Shown here piece after piece: positions 42,851 to 52,639 of a stretch of DNA of 64,000 bases. The notes beneath the pieces were generated by a model, which did not search any database, had not been told where the DNA came from, and saw only the letters and a program-made list of their open reading frames with translations. The DNA lies in the NCBI GenBank assembly GCA_944390495.1, contig CALXQE010000032.1, positions 1-64,000 on the forward strand. Direction: 5' to 3'. Origin of the DNA: an uncultured Clostridia bacterium. Its GTDB lineage: Bacteria > Bacillota > Clostridia > UBA1381. How positions within the stretch are numbered: the stretch's first letter is position 1; every line of letters begins with the position of its first letter. The position numbers and the translations under genes are program-made.

Positions 42851-45529
42851 ATGTTCAACAATTCAAAGAAAAGATTGAAGAAGTTAGGCGTTTTTTCATT
42901 AGTTCTTGCACAGGTTGCAGCAATAGGAGTTGTAGCCCCATCCAGCGCAAGTGCTTTTGCAGGCAGTGCAATTACAAGAAATATGGAAAACCTTGACAGA
43001 GGCGTTGTTGCCACAAAGACTGATGACGGCGTACTTGTATCATGGAGAAGACTTGCAACAGAGCCGGCTGATACACAGTTCACTGTTTACAGAAATAAGG
43101 AAAAAATTACAGAGGGTGCTATAACAAACTTTGTTGACGCACAAGGTACTGTAAATGATAAGTACACAGTAGTAGCAAACGGTAAGATGTCAGACCCGGC
43201 AAGTGTATGGGCTAATGGCTATCTTGATATTCCTCTTGCAGACACACCTGAAAGTGATGTTGTACAGATGGATAGAAATGGTGTTTATATAGGTTCTTAT
43301 GCACCTGGTGACTCTACATACGGTGACCTTGACGGTGACGGACAATATGAGATTATTATGCTTTGGAACCCGTCAGATGCAAAGGACGCAGCTACAACAG
43401 GAAGAACTGGTAAGGTTTATGTAGATGCTTATAAACTTGATGGTACACAGCTTTGGAGAATTGACATGGGTTATAATATCCGTGCTGGTGCTCACGATAC
43501 AATGCTTAACGTTGCTGACTTTAACAATGACGGTAAGGCAGAAGTTATGCTAAGAACTGCTGACGGTACAGTAGACGGTCAGGGTACAGTAATTGGTGAC
43601 GCTACTAAAGGCGATACTTACGAAAACAGCTGGGCGGCTCTAAATGCAGGTAAGAACCTTCAAGGTCCACTTTATGTAACAGTATTTGAAGGTGAAACAG
43701 GTAAGGCTCTTGATACAATTGACTATTATCCAAGCAATGTGTCAGGTTCACAGTCAGTTTCACTAACATTCGGTGATGACTTTGGTAACCGTTCAGAAAG
43801 ATACAATTCAACAATTGCTTATATAGACGGACAGACTCCGTCAGTTGCATTCGGCAGAGGTTATTATGGCGGTAAGCCTGAAATAGCTCCGGGACGTTGT
43901 GCAATAGCTGTTTATAGTTTTAAGAATAACAAGCTTACAATGGATTGGAAGTTTGATACTGCTGACAGCGGTAATGAAAAGTATATAGGTCAAGGTAACC
44001 ACCAGATAGAAGCCGGTGATGTTGACGGTGACGGTAAGGATGAGATTTTGTTAGGTGCTATAACATGGGATGATAACGGTTCTGTATTATGGTGTACATT
44101 CTATGGTCATGGTGACGCTATGCACCTTGGTGATTTTGACCCAACAAATCCAGGACTTGAATTCATGAAGGTTCATGAAGAAGGAGCAAAGGATTATAAT
44201 ACAGAACTTGGCGGCGATAAGGCAATCGGTGCTACAGAACAGCAAGTTTGGGGTATGGTTGTACAGGATGCTAAGACTGGTAAGATTCTTCAAACACATA
44301 ATGGTGTTAAAGATACAGGTCGTGGTATGATAGCTAACATCGGTTACGGTGATTCATACTATGTGACATGGGCTGCCGGCAGCACAGGTTACTGGGATAA
44401 CGAAGGTAATGCACTTCCTGATTTAGGTGCGGCAATGAACGGAAGAATTTACTGGGACGGAGATCTTCAGGATGAACTTCAGGATCATGTCAATGTAACT
44501 AAATGGAATGATGAAACAAAGAAGTTTGATACTATCTTTACAGGTGAAGGTGCAAATTCAATCAACGGTACAAAGGGTAATGTAAACCTACAGGCAGACC
44601 TATTGGGTGACTGGAGAGAAGAAATTGTTGCTTATGCTGTTACAGGCACAGAACCTGCATCAAAGAAAATGACAATTAAAGGTGACTGGGATAAGGACGT
44701 AGAAGTTGAAATGGATATGACTAAGTATAGCTATTCATTGAGAATTTATGAAACTCCGTATCCAACAGACTATAACTTCTATACATTAGCTCACGATGAT
44801 ATTTACAGAAATTCATCAGGTGCATACAATAACTGTTACAACCAGCCTCCTCATATCAGCTGGTACATGAATGATAAGATTGCAGATTCACAGTACACAA
44901 CTCAGCCTGATGCAAATGTAAATCTTGTTGCAAATAACTACCAGGCTAAGGATTTTGATGAAGCTGCTCTACCAGAGGCAGGTTCAACAACACCATCAAC
45001 AGATACAAAGTTTGTTGATATAGATGGACACTGGGCTAAGGACTTTATAGTAGAAATGTCAAATGCAGGTGTTATCAACGGTATGGACGATACACACTTT
45101 GCTCCTGACGGAACAGTAACAAAGGGACAGTTTGCAGCACTTATCGTAAGAGCAGTAGGTCTTACAACAGATGATTCTCTTGCAGCTGAACACTGGGCAA
45201 TGCCTTATGTAAAGGCTGCTCAAGACGCAGGATTAATTGCAGCAGATATTCCATTCACTGTTGATACATTTGATACAGAAATCAACAGAGAAGAAATGGC
45301 TTCAATGGTAGCTAAAGCTGCTGCATACAAGCAGGTTACAGCGTCTGAGGTGACTGACTGTACATTTACAGATGCGGCTGATATAAGTGCATGGGCAACT
45401 GAAGATGTTAAAAATGCTGTTGATTTAGGTATTATCAATGGTATGGATGATGGTTCATTCCAGCCTAAGGCTAATGCTACAAGAGGTCAGGCTGCTAAGA
45501 TGCTTTCAGTACTTTGTGGTTTGTTCTAA
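42851..45529 (+). CDS. SLH-anchored PL11 rhamnogalacturonan lyase
   Basis: 892 residues from ATG 42851 (GAGGGAGG upstream; the upstream in-frame ATG has no RBS). Signal peptide, then the PL11 eight-bladed propeller (about 45-700) rich in calcium-type repeats such as YGDLDGDGQYEI, VADFNNDGKAEV and AGDVDGDGKDEI, with GNHQIEAGD and the C-terminal YSLRIYETPYPTDY and HDDIYRNS. It cleaves the rhamnogalacturonan-I backbone of pectin. Three SLH repeats (about 730-892) attach it to the wall. Its codons favour AAG, GGT and GCT much more than the neighbours, as in highly expressed genes. Upstream TTTAAA-17-TATTAT is a weak promoter candidate. Confidence 0.95.
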   Translation: MFNNSKKRLKKLGVFSLVLAQVAAIGVVAPSSASAFAGSAITRNMENLDRGVVATKTDDGVLVSWRRLATEPADTQFTVYRNKEKITEGAITNFVDAQGTVNDKYTVVANGKMSDPASVWANGYLDIPLADTPESDVVQMDRNGVYIGSYAPGDSTYGDLDGDGQYEIIMLWNPSDAKDAATTGRTGKVYVDAYKLDGTQLWRIDMGYNIRAGAHDTMLNVADFNNDGKAEVMLRTADGTVDGQGTVIGDATKGDTYENSWAALNAGKNLQGPLYVTVFEGETGKALDTIDYYPSNVSGSQSVSLTFGDDFGNRSERYNSTIAYIDGQTPSVAFGRGYYGGKPEIAPGRCAIAVYSFKNNKLTMDWKFDTADSGNEKYIGQGNHQIEAGDVDGDGKDEILLGAITWDDNGSVLWCTFYGHGDAMHLGDFDPTNPGLEFMKVHEEGAKDYNTELGGDKAIGATEQQVWGMVVQDAKTGKILQTHNGVKDTGRGMIANIGYGDSYYVTWAAGSTGYWDNEGNALPDLGAAMNGRIYWDGDLQDELQDHVNVTKWNDETKKFDTIFTGEGANSINGTKGNVNLQADLLGDWREEIVAYAVTGTEPASKKMTIKGDWDKDVEVEMDMTKYSYSLRIYETPYPTDYNFYTLAHDDIYRNSSGAYNNCYNQPPHISWYMNDKIADSQYTTQPDANVNLVANNYQAKDFDEAALPEAGSTTPSTDTKFVDIDGHWAKDFIVEMSNAGVINGMDDTHFAPDGTVTKGQFAALIVRAVGLTTDDSLAAEHWAMPYVKAAQDAGLIAADIPFTVDTFDTEINREEMASMVAKAAAYKQVTASEVTDCTFTDAADISAWATEDVKNAVDLGIINGMDDGSFQPKANATRGQAAKMLSVLCGLF

Positions 45530-45552
45530 TAATAAGCATGTGACTTGAATAT

Positions 45553-45581
45553 AAGAGGACGCATAAAGCGTCCTCTTTTTT
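45553..45581 (+). terminator. Terminator after the PL11 gene
   Basis: AAGAGGACGC and GCGTCCTCTT around ATAAA, then a T-run. Confidence 0.92.
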
Positions 45582-45627
45582 GTTGCTATTTATCTTATTG
45601 AGTGATATAATATTATATGGTGATAAA

Positions 45628-46569
45628 ATGGTTATTAGGAAATATAAAGAATCAGATTGCGTTGAAATGGCTAAGCTTTTTTATGAAACAGTTCATAATG
45701 TAAATGCAGCTGATTATAATAAGGAACAGTTAGATGCTTGGGCAACAGGAAATGTAGATGTTAAAAAGTGGAATGATTCATTTTTAGAACATTATACAGT
45801 TGTTGCAGAGCAGGATAATAAAATAATAGGTTTTGGCGATATTGATGATACGGGTTATCTTGACAGACTATATGTACATAAAGATTATCAAAGATGCGGC
45901 GTAGCAAAGATGATGTGTGATGAATTAGAAAAAAGTTTCAACAAAATAGTAACCCATGCTTCAATAACAGCACTGCCATTTTTTAAAAACAGAGGGTATA
46001 AGATTATAAAAGAACAGACAGTTATAAGAAATGGCGTAGAACTTACAAATTATATAATGGAAAAAAGAGTGAAAACATTGTATTTGATAGGCGGAACAAT
46101 GGGTGTCGGAAAAACATCCGTAAGTCAGAGTCTTAAAAAGAAACTTGATAAGAGTGTGTTTTTAGATGGTGATTGGTGTTGGGATTCGCATCCGTTTCAA
46201 GTGAATGATGAAACAAAAAACATGGTTTTGGATAATATTTGTTACTTGCTTAATAACCTTATTAAATGCAGTGTATATGAGCATATAATTTTCTGTTGGG
46301 TGATGCACGAACAAAAAATTATTGATGATATTATATCGAATTTAAATACAGAAGAATGTCGAATAGTGTGTATATCACTTACGTGCGAAGAAAAAGAACT
46401 TATTAAAAGACTTAAAAGGGATGTTGAACTTGGTAAAAGGACAGATAATGTTATTGGTAGAAGTATAGAACGCATAAGTATGTATGATACTTTAAATACA
46501 ATAAAAATAGACACAACCAATATGACAGTAGGCGAAATTTCAGATAAAATTTTGGAGATAGTAAGTTAA
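45628..46569 (+). CDS. GNAT acetyltransferase fused to a P-loop kinase-like domain
   Basis: 313 residues from ATG 45628. Residues 1-150 are a GNAT domain (VIRKYKESDCVEMAKLFYET, YVHKDYQRCGVAKMMCDELE, THASITALPFFKNRGY). Residues 155-313 are a P-loop domain with Walker A GGTMGVGKTS, DGDWCWDSHPF and a late R-rich segment (IKRLKRDVELGKRTDNV), like small-molecule or nucleoside kinases of the AAA_33 type. The fusion is continuous with no frameshift. The substrate is unknown; a link between acetylation and phosphorylation of a small molecule or toxin is possible. The 16-residue upstream extension overlaps the terminator and has no RBS. Confidence 0.85.
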   Translation: MVIRKYKESDCVEMAKLFYETVHNVNAADYNKEQLDAWATGNVDVKKWNDSFLEHYTVVAEQDNKIIGFGDIDDTGYLDRLYVHKDYQRCGVAKMMCDELEKSFNKIVTHASITALPFFKNRGYKIIKEQTVIRNGVELTNYIMEKRVKTLYLIGGTMGVGKTSVSQSLKKKLDKSVFLDGDWCWDSHPFQVNDETKNMVLDNICYLLNNLIKCSVYEHIIFCWVMHEQKIIDDIISNLNTEECRIVCISLTCEEKELIKRLKRDVELGKRTDNVIGRSIERISMYDTLNTIKIDTTNMTVGEISDKILEIVS

Positions 46570-46593
46570 AAATACTTGAAAGGACGATAGGTA

Positions 46594-47403
46594 ATGGTAA
46601 TAGATTTTCATACACATGTATTTCCTGATAAAATAGCAGAAAAAACAATCGAGATACTTGAAGGAAATATAAAATCCCATGGAGAAAATGAAAAAGCGGT
46701 AATACCTGCAACATTTGAAGCGTTAAAAAAATCAATGAGAGATAATGGTATTGATGTTTCTGTTATACTTCCCATTGCCACAAATGAAAGACAATCTACA
46801 AGTATAAATCGTTTTGCAGCAGAAATTAACGGAAAAGACGGTATAATATCATTTGGAAGTCTTCATCCAATGCAGGAAGATTGGGAAGATGTATTGTATG
46901 GCATAAAAGAAAAGGGGCTTTTAGGTATAAAATTACATCCGGAATATCAGCAATTTTATATCGACAGTAAAGAGTCAATTAGAATATTAAAGAAGTGTGA
47001 TGAACTTGGACTTTTGACAGTTCTTCATACAGGGCAGGATATAGGAATAGGCCCGCCCGTGCATTGTATGCCGGAAAAACTTGCACATGTTCTTGAATAT
47101 GTAAGCGGTGATAAAATAATCGCAGGACACTTGGGCGGCTGGCGTGAGTGGGACGATGTGGAGAAGTATTTAGTCGGCAGCAGTATATATCTTGATACAG
47201 CTTATACAGTTGATTTTATAGATAAGGAACAATTTGTAAGAATTATAAAAAATCACGGAAGTGATAAAATTCTTCATGCAACAGACTCCCCTTGGGAAAA
47301 ACAGGGACATGCAGTAGAGGTTATAAATGCTTTGCCGCTTACAGAACAGGAAAAAGAAAACATTTTTTATAAAAATGCTAAAAAACTTCTGAAAATATGT
47401 TGA
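46594..47403 (+). CDS. Amidohydrolase-2 family metal-dependent hydrolase
   Basis: 269 residues, TIM-barrel. Metal-site motifs: DFHTHVFPD near the start, GIKLHPEYQ, IAGHLGGWREWDD and ATDSPWEK. The set is that of the ACMSD-like amidohydrolase family, hydrolases or decarboxylases of cyclic compounds. It is 24 bases after the GNAT fusion and is probably its operon partner. Substrate unknown. Confidence 0.88.
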   Translation: MVIDFHTHVFPDKIAEKTIEILEGNIKSHGENEKAVIPATFEALKKSMRDNGIDVSVILPIATNERQSTSINRFAAEINGKDGIISFGSLHPMQEDWEDVLYGIKEKGLLGIKLHPEYQQFYIDSKESIRILKKCDELGLLTVLHTGQDIGIGPPVHCMPEKLAHVLEYVSGDKIIAGHLGGWREWDDVEKYLVGSSIYLDTAYTVDFIDKEQFVRIIKNHGSDKILHATDSPWEKQGHAVEVINALPLTEQEKENIFYKNAKKLLKIC

Positions 47404-47428
47404 GATAAAAGTATTTTTAAGTTATAAT
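47400..47428 (+). promoter_or_regulatory. Promoter of the mreB operon
   Basis: TTGAGA (47400-47405, overlapping the upstream stop codon), 17-bp spacer, TATAAT (47423-47428); RBS AGGAG and ATG at 47466. Confidence 0.75.
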
Positions 47429-47465
47429 ATAATATAAGACTATTTATTAACTTAGGAGCAAAAAG

Positions 47466-48491
47466 ATGTTCAATGATGATATAAGTATAGATTTAGGTAC
47501 TGCTACGGTGCTTGTTTATATCAAAAATAAAGGTATTGTATTAAATGAACCAACGGTAATAGCGGTTAATACAAAAACAAATGAGGTTTGTGCTGTAGGT
47601 AAAGATGCCCTTGAGATGATAGGAAGAACTCCTCCTCATATTCAGGCTGTAAGACCGCTTATTGACGGTGTTATTTCAAATTTAACACTTACTCAGGAAA
47701 TGATTCGTTTATTTTTTAAAAAGATTTTTGCGAGGACAATAGGTCATCCGAGAATTATGATGTGTGTACCAAGCGGTATAACAGATGTTGAACAAAGGGC
47801 TGTTATAGAAGCTGCACGTGATGTAGGTGCAAGGGATATTTATATAATTGAAGAACCTGTTGCAGCAGCACTTGGTGCCGGTTTTGATATATCAAGACCG
47901 AGAGGTACAATGATTGTAGACATTGGCGGAGGTACTACTGATATTGCGGTAATGTCTTTGGGTGGAATTGTTGTAAGCCGCTCCCTTAAAATAGCAGGAG
48001 ATGAATTTAATGAGGCGATTGTTCGTTATATGAGAAAAGAGATGGGCATGATAATCGGTCCGAGAACTGCTGAAAGAATTAAGTTGGAGGTTGGTGGAGT
48101 TATACCTCGTTCTAAAGAACTTTTTTGTGAGGCAAAGGGTATAAGTGTATTATCAGGTTTGCCTAAATCAGTTGTTGTGTCATCAAATGAATTGTATCCT
48201 GCCTTTGATGATTTTGTTTATAACATGACAGAGAGAGTAAGGGAAGTGTTGGAGGAAACACCTCCGGAACTTCACGGAGATATAATTCAGGACGGAATTA
48301 TTATGACTGGGGGAGGCTCCCTTATATACGGTCTTGATAAGCGTATTGCAGATGAAACAGGTGTCAAGGTTATACTTGCTCCCGATATAGTTGAATGTGT
48401 TGCAAAGGGTGCAGGTATTGCACTTGACGGAATAGATGACGTGTCCGATCCGACACATATATTCCATAAAAAAGCATATATAAGAGATTAA
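47466..48491 (+). CDS. Rod-shape actin homologue MreB/Mbl
   Basis: 341 residues. Actin-type nucleotide motifs DLGTATVLVYIKNKGIVLNEP, split over the phosphate-1 loop, VDIGGGTTDIAVMSLGG and MTGGGSLIYGLDKRI are clear. Membrane-bound filaments of this protein guide lateral wall synthesis. The NEPTVIA start is somewhat Mbl-like, so MreB or Mbl are both possible; there is no mreC or mreD next to it. It begins an operon with fabZ and the RNA methyltransferases. Confidence 0.93.
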   Translation: MFNDDISIDLGTATVLVYIKNKGIVLNEPTVIAVNTKTNEVCAVGKDALEMIGRTPPHIQAVRPLIDGVISNLTLTQEMIRLFFKKIFARTIGHPRIMMCVPSGITDVEQRAVIEAARDVGARDIYIIEEPVAAALGAGFDISRPRGTMIVDIGGGTTDIAVMSLGGIVVSRSLKIAGDEFNEAIVRYMRKEMGMIIGPRTAERIKLEVGGVIPRSKELFCEAKGISVLSGLPKSVVVSSNELYPAFDDFVYNMTERVREVLEETPPELHGDIIQDGIIMTGGGSLIYGLDKRIADETGVKVILAPDIVECVAKGAGIALDGIDDVSDPTHIFHKKAYIRD

Positions 48492-48509
48492 AACTAAGGA
48501 GAGAAAAAT

Positions 48510-48971
48510 ATGAAAAAAGATCCTATTACACTAACAAATGTAGAAATTCAAAAAATTCTTCCACATCGTTATCCATTTCTTTTGGTGGACAAAATTGTAG
48601 ATTTTGAAGAGGGAAAGAGCATTACAGGTATTAAAAATGTGACTGCAAATGAACCTCAGTTTACAGGTCATTTCCCGGGTAATCCTATTATGCCGGGCGT
48701 ACTTATCACAGAAGCACTTGCACAGGTTGGTGCTGTAATGCTTCTTGCAATGCCTGAAAATAAAGGTAAACTTGGCGTATTTACAGGAATTAATAATTTT
48801 AAATTCAGACGTCAGGTAGTTCCCGGAGATACACTTGAGCTTCATGCGGAGCTTATTACATACAGACATGGTATGGGTAAGGCAAATGTAAAGGCAACGG
48901 TTGACAGACAAGTTGCAGCTATGGGTGAAATTAGTTTTGCCATAGTTGACAACATTGCAAATGAAGAATAA
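48510..48971 (+). CDS. 3-hydroxyacyl-ACP dehydratase FabZ
   Basis: 153 residues with LPHRYPFLLVDKIV (catalytic His) and GHFPGNPIMPGVLITEALAQ (catalytic Glu), a hotdog fold. It dehydrates hydroxyacyl-ACP during fatty-acid elongation. RBS AGGAGAG; it shares the last base of its stop codon with the next start. Confidence 0.96.
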   Translation: MKKDPITLTNVEIQKILPHRYPFLLVDKIVDFEEGKSITGIKNVTANEPQFTGHFPGNPIMPGVLITEALAQVGAVMLLAMPENKGKLGVFTGINNFKFRRQVVPGDTLELHAELITYRHGMGKANVKATVDRQVAAMGEISFAIVDNIANEE

Positions 48972-49711
48972 TGATAAGAAATGATGAATGTCTTGACGAT
49001 TTGCAGAACGGACTATTCATAATACAGAAACAAAACGGCTTCAAATTCGGAATTGATGCCGTTTTGTTGTCTGATTTTGCAAAGGATACACGCTCAAAAA
49101 ACACTCTTGACTTATGTACAGGTACAGGGATAGTACCGCTTTTGTTAAGTGTAAAAACGGATACTCCACGTATTTGCGGACTTGAAATACAAAGTGAAAT
49201 TGCTCAAATGGCAAAACGCAGTGTGGAATATAACAAAATAGGTAAGCGTGTGGAAATAGTAGAGGGTGATCTTAAAAATGCAGTGGAAATTTACGGCAGA
49301 TGCAGTTTTGATAAAATAACTTGTAATCCGCCGTATATGAAAAAAGGAACTGCTGTAAGAAATGAAATTGATACAAAGTCAATTTCGCGTCACGAAGTGA
49401 TGTGTACTCTTAATGATATTATGCGTGTGAGCCGTGAACTTTTAGTATCAAAGGGCAGGCTTTTTATGATACACCGTCCGTCAAGACTTGCGGATATTTT
49501 ATGTGCTATGCGAAAATATAGGGTTGAACCTAAGCGTATTAGATTTATTCATCCTGAAGTAAATAAAGCACCAAACCTTGTGCTTGTAGAAGGTATGAAG
49601 GACGGCGGAGAAGAATTAAAGTTTTTACCGCCGTTGTATGTGTATAATGAAGATGGTACATACACAGAAGAAATTGACATAATTTACGGAAGAAATAAGG
49701 AGATTATATGA
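48971..49711 (+). CDS. tRNA1(Val) adenine-N6-methyltransferase-like enzyme
   Basis: 246 residues. Rossmann methyltransferase with SAM site LDLCTGTGIVPLLLS and the amino-methylase motif CNPPYMKKG (NPPY). The order and neighbours (followed by rsmI) match the YabB/TrmN6 family that methylates A37 of a valine tRNA. The stop overlaps the rsmI start by four bases. Confidence 0.88.
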   Translation: MIRNDECLDDLQNGLFIIQKQNGFKFGIDAVLLSDFAKDTRSKNTLDLCTGTGIVPLLLSVKTDTPRICGLEIQSEIAQMAKRSVEYNKIGKRVEIVEGDLKNAVEIYGRCSFDKITCNPPYMKKGTAVRNEIDTKSISRHEVMCTLNDIMRVSRELLVSKGRLFMIHRPSRLADILCAMRKYRVEPKRIRFIHPEVNKAPNLVLVEGMKDGGEELKFLPPLYVYNEDGTYTEEIDIIYGRNKEII

Positions 49712-50541
49712 ACGGAAAACTGTATTTATGTGCGACACCGATAGGTAATTTAGGAGATGTGTCGTCAAGGAGTCTTGAAACTTTTAAAATGGCTGACCTT
49801 ATAGCTGCGGAGGATACAAGGCGTACTTTGCAGCTTTTAAACCACTTTGAAATATCAAAACCTTTAACAAGCTATCACGAGCATAATAAGCATGAAAAGG
49901 GTGGATATATAATATCTCTGTTAAAAAGCGGTAAGAATGTCGTTCTTGTTTCAGACGCCGGAACACCGGCAATTTCTGATCCCGGTGAGGATCTTGTGAA
50001 ACTGTGTATAGAAAATGATATTGATGTTACATCTGTACCGGGACCTGTTGCAGGAATAAATGCCCTTATTCTTTCTGGACTTCCCACACGTCGTTTTGCA
50101 TTTGAGGGGTTTTTGTCGGTGAATAAACGTCACAGACGTGAACATCTTGAAAGTATAAAAAATGATACCCACACATTGATATTTTATGAAGCACCGCACA
50201 AACTGAAAAATACTTTAAATGATATGCAGAAAGTATTAGGTGGTGGCAGAAAAATAGCACTTGTAAGGGAACTTACAAAAATACATGAGGAAGTTAAACG
50301 CTGTACCATAGATGAGGCGGTAGAGTATTATGGGGAGAATAATCCTCGTGGTGAATATGTAATAGTAATTGAGGGTGCAACAGAAATAGAAGAAGAAAAT
50401 GACTGGGAAGAAATTTCAATTTACGACCATGTTGAAAAATACATTAAAGAGGGTATACCTCAAAAAGAAGCAATAAAAAAAGTGGCACAGGATAGAGGAT
50501 TGCCGAAACGAGAGGTATATAGTCAGTATCACGAAATATAA
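49708..50541 (+). CDS. 16S rRNA (cytidine-1402-2'-O)-methyltransferase
   Basis: 277 residues. Tetrapyrrole-methylase fold: start MNGKLYLCATPIGNLGDV, IAAEDTRRTLQLLNHF, SDAGTPAISDPGEDLV, PGPVAGINALILSGLP and FYEAPHKLKNTL are all diagnostic of RsmI. It methylates the ribose of C1402 in the decoding site. Translationally coupled to the preceding methyltransferase. Confidence 0.97.
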   Translation: MNGKLYLCATPIGNLGDVSSRSLETFKMADLIAAEDTRRTLQLLNHFEISKPLTSYHEHNKHEKGGYIISLLKSGKNVVLVSDAGTPAISDPGEDLVKLCIENDIDVTSVPGPVAGINALILSGLPTRRFAFEGFLSVNKRHRREHLESIKNDTHTLIFYEAPHKLKNTLNDMQKVLGGGRKIALVRELTKIHEEVKRCTIDEAVEYYGENNPRGEYVIVIEGATEIEEENDWEEISIYDHVEKYIKEGIPQKEAIKKVAQDRGLPKREVYSQYHEI

Positions 50542-50581
50542 GTTACTTTGAAAATAACAAAAGTAATGATTGGAGAGTAAA

Positions 50582-52507
50582 ATGGAAACAGAGTTTAAAT
50601 ATCTTGAAAGGTTATCGGAAATATATCCTACTATTGATAAAGCATCTACGGAGATTATAAATTTACAGGCTATATTAAATCTGCCAAAGGGTACAGAACA
50701 TTTTTTGTCGGATATACATGGTGAATATGAATCCTTTTCACATGTGCTGCGAAATGGTTCGGGTGCAGTTAGAAAGAAAATTGATGATGTATTTGGTCAT
50801 ACTCTGGGAAAAGAAGATAAAAGAGAACTTGCATCACTAATTTACTATCCGAGAAAAAAGCTTGACTATGTAAAAAGTATCGGCAGTGATACAGAAAATT
50901 GGTATAAAATAATGCTTTACAGACTTATTGAAATCTGTAAAGTAGTTTCGTCAAAATATACGCGTTCTAAAGTCAGAAAGGCACTTCCCCCAGCGTATGC
51001 TTACGTAATTGAGGAACTTATAACGGAAAAACCGGAGGTTTTAAATCGTGGTGCGTATTATGACGGCATAGTAAATACTGTTCTTGAAATAGGCACGGCA
51101 GAAAAATTTATTGTGGCAATAGCAGAGCTTATACAGCGTCTTGTAGTAGATCATCTTCATGTTTTGGGTGATATATTTGATAAAGGCAGCGGTACTCACA
51201 AAGTTATGGATGATTTATGCAAATATCATTCTATTGATATTCAGTGGGGGAATCATGATACAATTTGGATGGGTGCAGCTTCAGGAAATGTTACATGTAT
51301 AGCAAATGTAATAAGAAATTGTATTAAGTATGGTAATCTTGATGTGCTTGAGGATGGATACGGTATAAATATGTTACCTCTTGCATCATTTGCAATGAGT
51401 GTATATAGTGATACTGATTGTGAAAGTTTTGTTATACATGACATGAAAGCTCGTGATACGGAAACTATTCTTGAGATGAAAATGCATAAGGCTATTGCAA
51501 TAATACAGTTTAAGCTTGAGGGAAATCTTATAGAAAGACATCCTGAATTTAATATGGAACAAAGAAGGTTATTGCATAGGATAGATTACGAAAATAAAAC
51601 TATAAATATAGATGGAAAAAACTATGCCATGAATGATGTGGACTTCCCAACGGTTGACAGGAAAAATCCTTATCAATTAACAGATAAGGAAAAGGAAGTT
51701 ATTGATAAATTAAAATTAGCATTTTTACGCTGTGAAAAATTACAAAAACATACAAGATTCTTGCTTAAAAAGGGCGGTCTTTATAAGACGTATAATGGTA
51801 ATGTACTTTTCCATGGATGCGTGCCGTTAAATGAAGACGGTACGTTTAAAAAAATGGATATATACGGAAAAGAATACCGGGGAAAAGGACTCTTTGACGT
51901 ACTTGAAGGATATGTGAGAAAATCCATAATGTCGCTTGACGAAAAAGAACGTGAACAAAGCGGAGATATTTTGTGGTATTTGTGGAACGGCAGCGGTTCG
52001 CCTGTGTTTGGAAGAGATAAGCTTCCTATCTTTGAGCGTTATTTTATAGATGATGAAAGCACACATATAGAACGTGAAAATCCTTATTACAGTCTTATAG
52101 GTAATACAAAAATTGCTGATATGATTCTAACAGAATTTGGGCTTAATAAAAACGGTCACATAATAAGCGGACATGTTCCGTCAGGTGAGGACAGTAATCC
52201 TTTAAAATGCGATGGAAAGGTTATCATGATTGACGGCAGCTTTGCAGATAAAACGGCTGTTGGATATACTTTAACATATAATTCCTATGGACTTACTCTT
52301 ACAGAGCACGAACCTTTTGAATCTGCTGAAAGCTTGATTGAAAATAACGACGATATTGTATCAAATCAAATTGTAGTAGAACAGGTATTTAATAGAATTC
52401 TTGTAGGAGATACAGATAATGGACGACGATTAAAAGAAAATATTGATGACTTAAAGAAACTTATTAATGCCTATCGACTTGGAACAATAATTGAAAAGGA
52501 CAAATAA
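50582..52507 (+). CDS. Fructose-1,6-bisphosphatase class III
   Basis: 641 residues from ATG 50582 (GGAGAG eight bases upstream). Metallophosphoesterase motifs DIHGEYESF, LGDIFDKGS, WGNHDTIW and SGHVPSGEDSNP, and the long C-terminal part specific to Firmicutes Fbp. It makes fructose-6-phosphate in gluconeogenesis. It is last in the run that starts at mreB and is followed by a terminator. Confidence 0.96.
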   Translation: METEFKYLERLSEIYPTIDKASTEIINLQAILNLPKGTEHFLSDIHGEYESFSHVLRNGSGAVRKKIDDVFGHTLGKEDKRELASLIYYPRKKLDYVKSIGSDTENWYKIMLYRLIEICKVVSSKYTRSKVRKALPPAYAYVIEELITEKPEVLNRGAYYDGIVNTVLEIGTAEKFIVAIAELIQRLVVDHLHVLGDIFDKGSGTHKVMDDLCKYHSIDIQWGNHDTIWMGAASGNVTCIANVIRNCIKYGNLDVLEDGYGINMLPLASFAMSVYSDTDCESFVIHDMKARDTETILEMKMHKAIAIIQFKLEGNLIERHPEFNMEQRRLLHRIDYENKTINIDGKNYAMNDVDFPTVDRKNPYQLTDKEKEVIDKLKLAFLRCEKLQKHTRFLLKKGGLYKTYNGNVLFHGCVPLNEDGTFKKMDIYGKEYRGKGLFDVLEGYVRKSIMSLDEKEREQSGDILWYLWNGSGSPVFGRDKLPIFERYFIDDESTHIERENPYYSLIGNTKIADMILTEFGLNKNGHIISGHVPSGEDSNPLKCDGKVIMIDGSFADKTAVGYTLTYNSYGLTLTEHEPFESAESLIENNDDIVSNQIVVEQVFNRILVGDTDNGRRLKENIDDLKKLINAYRLGTIIEKDK

Positions 52508-52511
52508 TTGG

Positions 52512-52538
52512 ACTCCCGAATTTTTCGGGAGTTTTTTT
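52512..52538 (+). terminator. Terminator after fbp
   Basis: ACTCCCGAA and TTCGGGAGT with a small T loop and a following run of T. Confidence 0.9.
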
Positions 52539-52576
52539 ATAAAATTTATTTTTATTAACAAATTTATACAAAAATA

Positions 52577-52605
52577 TCGACAAAAAAGAAGAAATTTGAT
52601 ATAAT
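52577..52605 (+). promoter_or_regulatory. Promoter of the FHA/kinase operon
   Basis: TCGACA (52577-52582), 17-bp spacer, perfect TATAAT (52600-52605). It is the only clear promoter seen before the eleven-gene run that reaches the window end. Confidence 0.8.
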
Positions 52606-52639
52606 ATTAACTGGATATTTTTGCGTAGAAGGTATAAGA

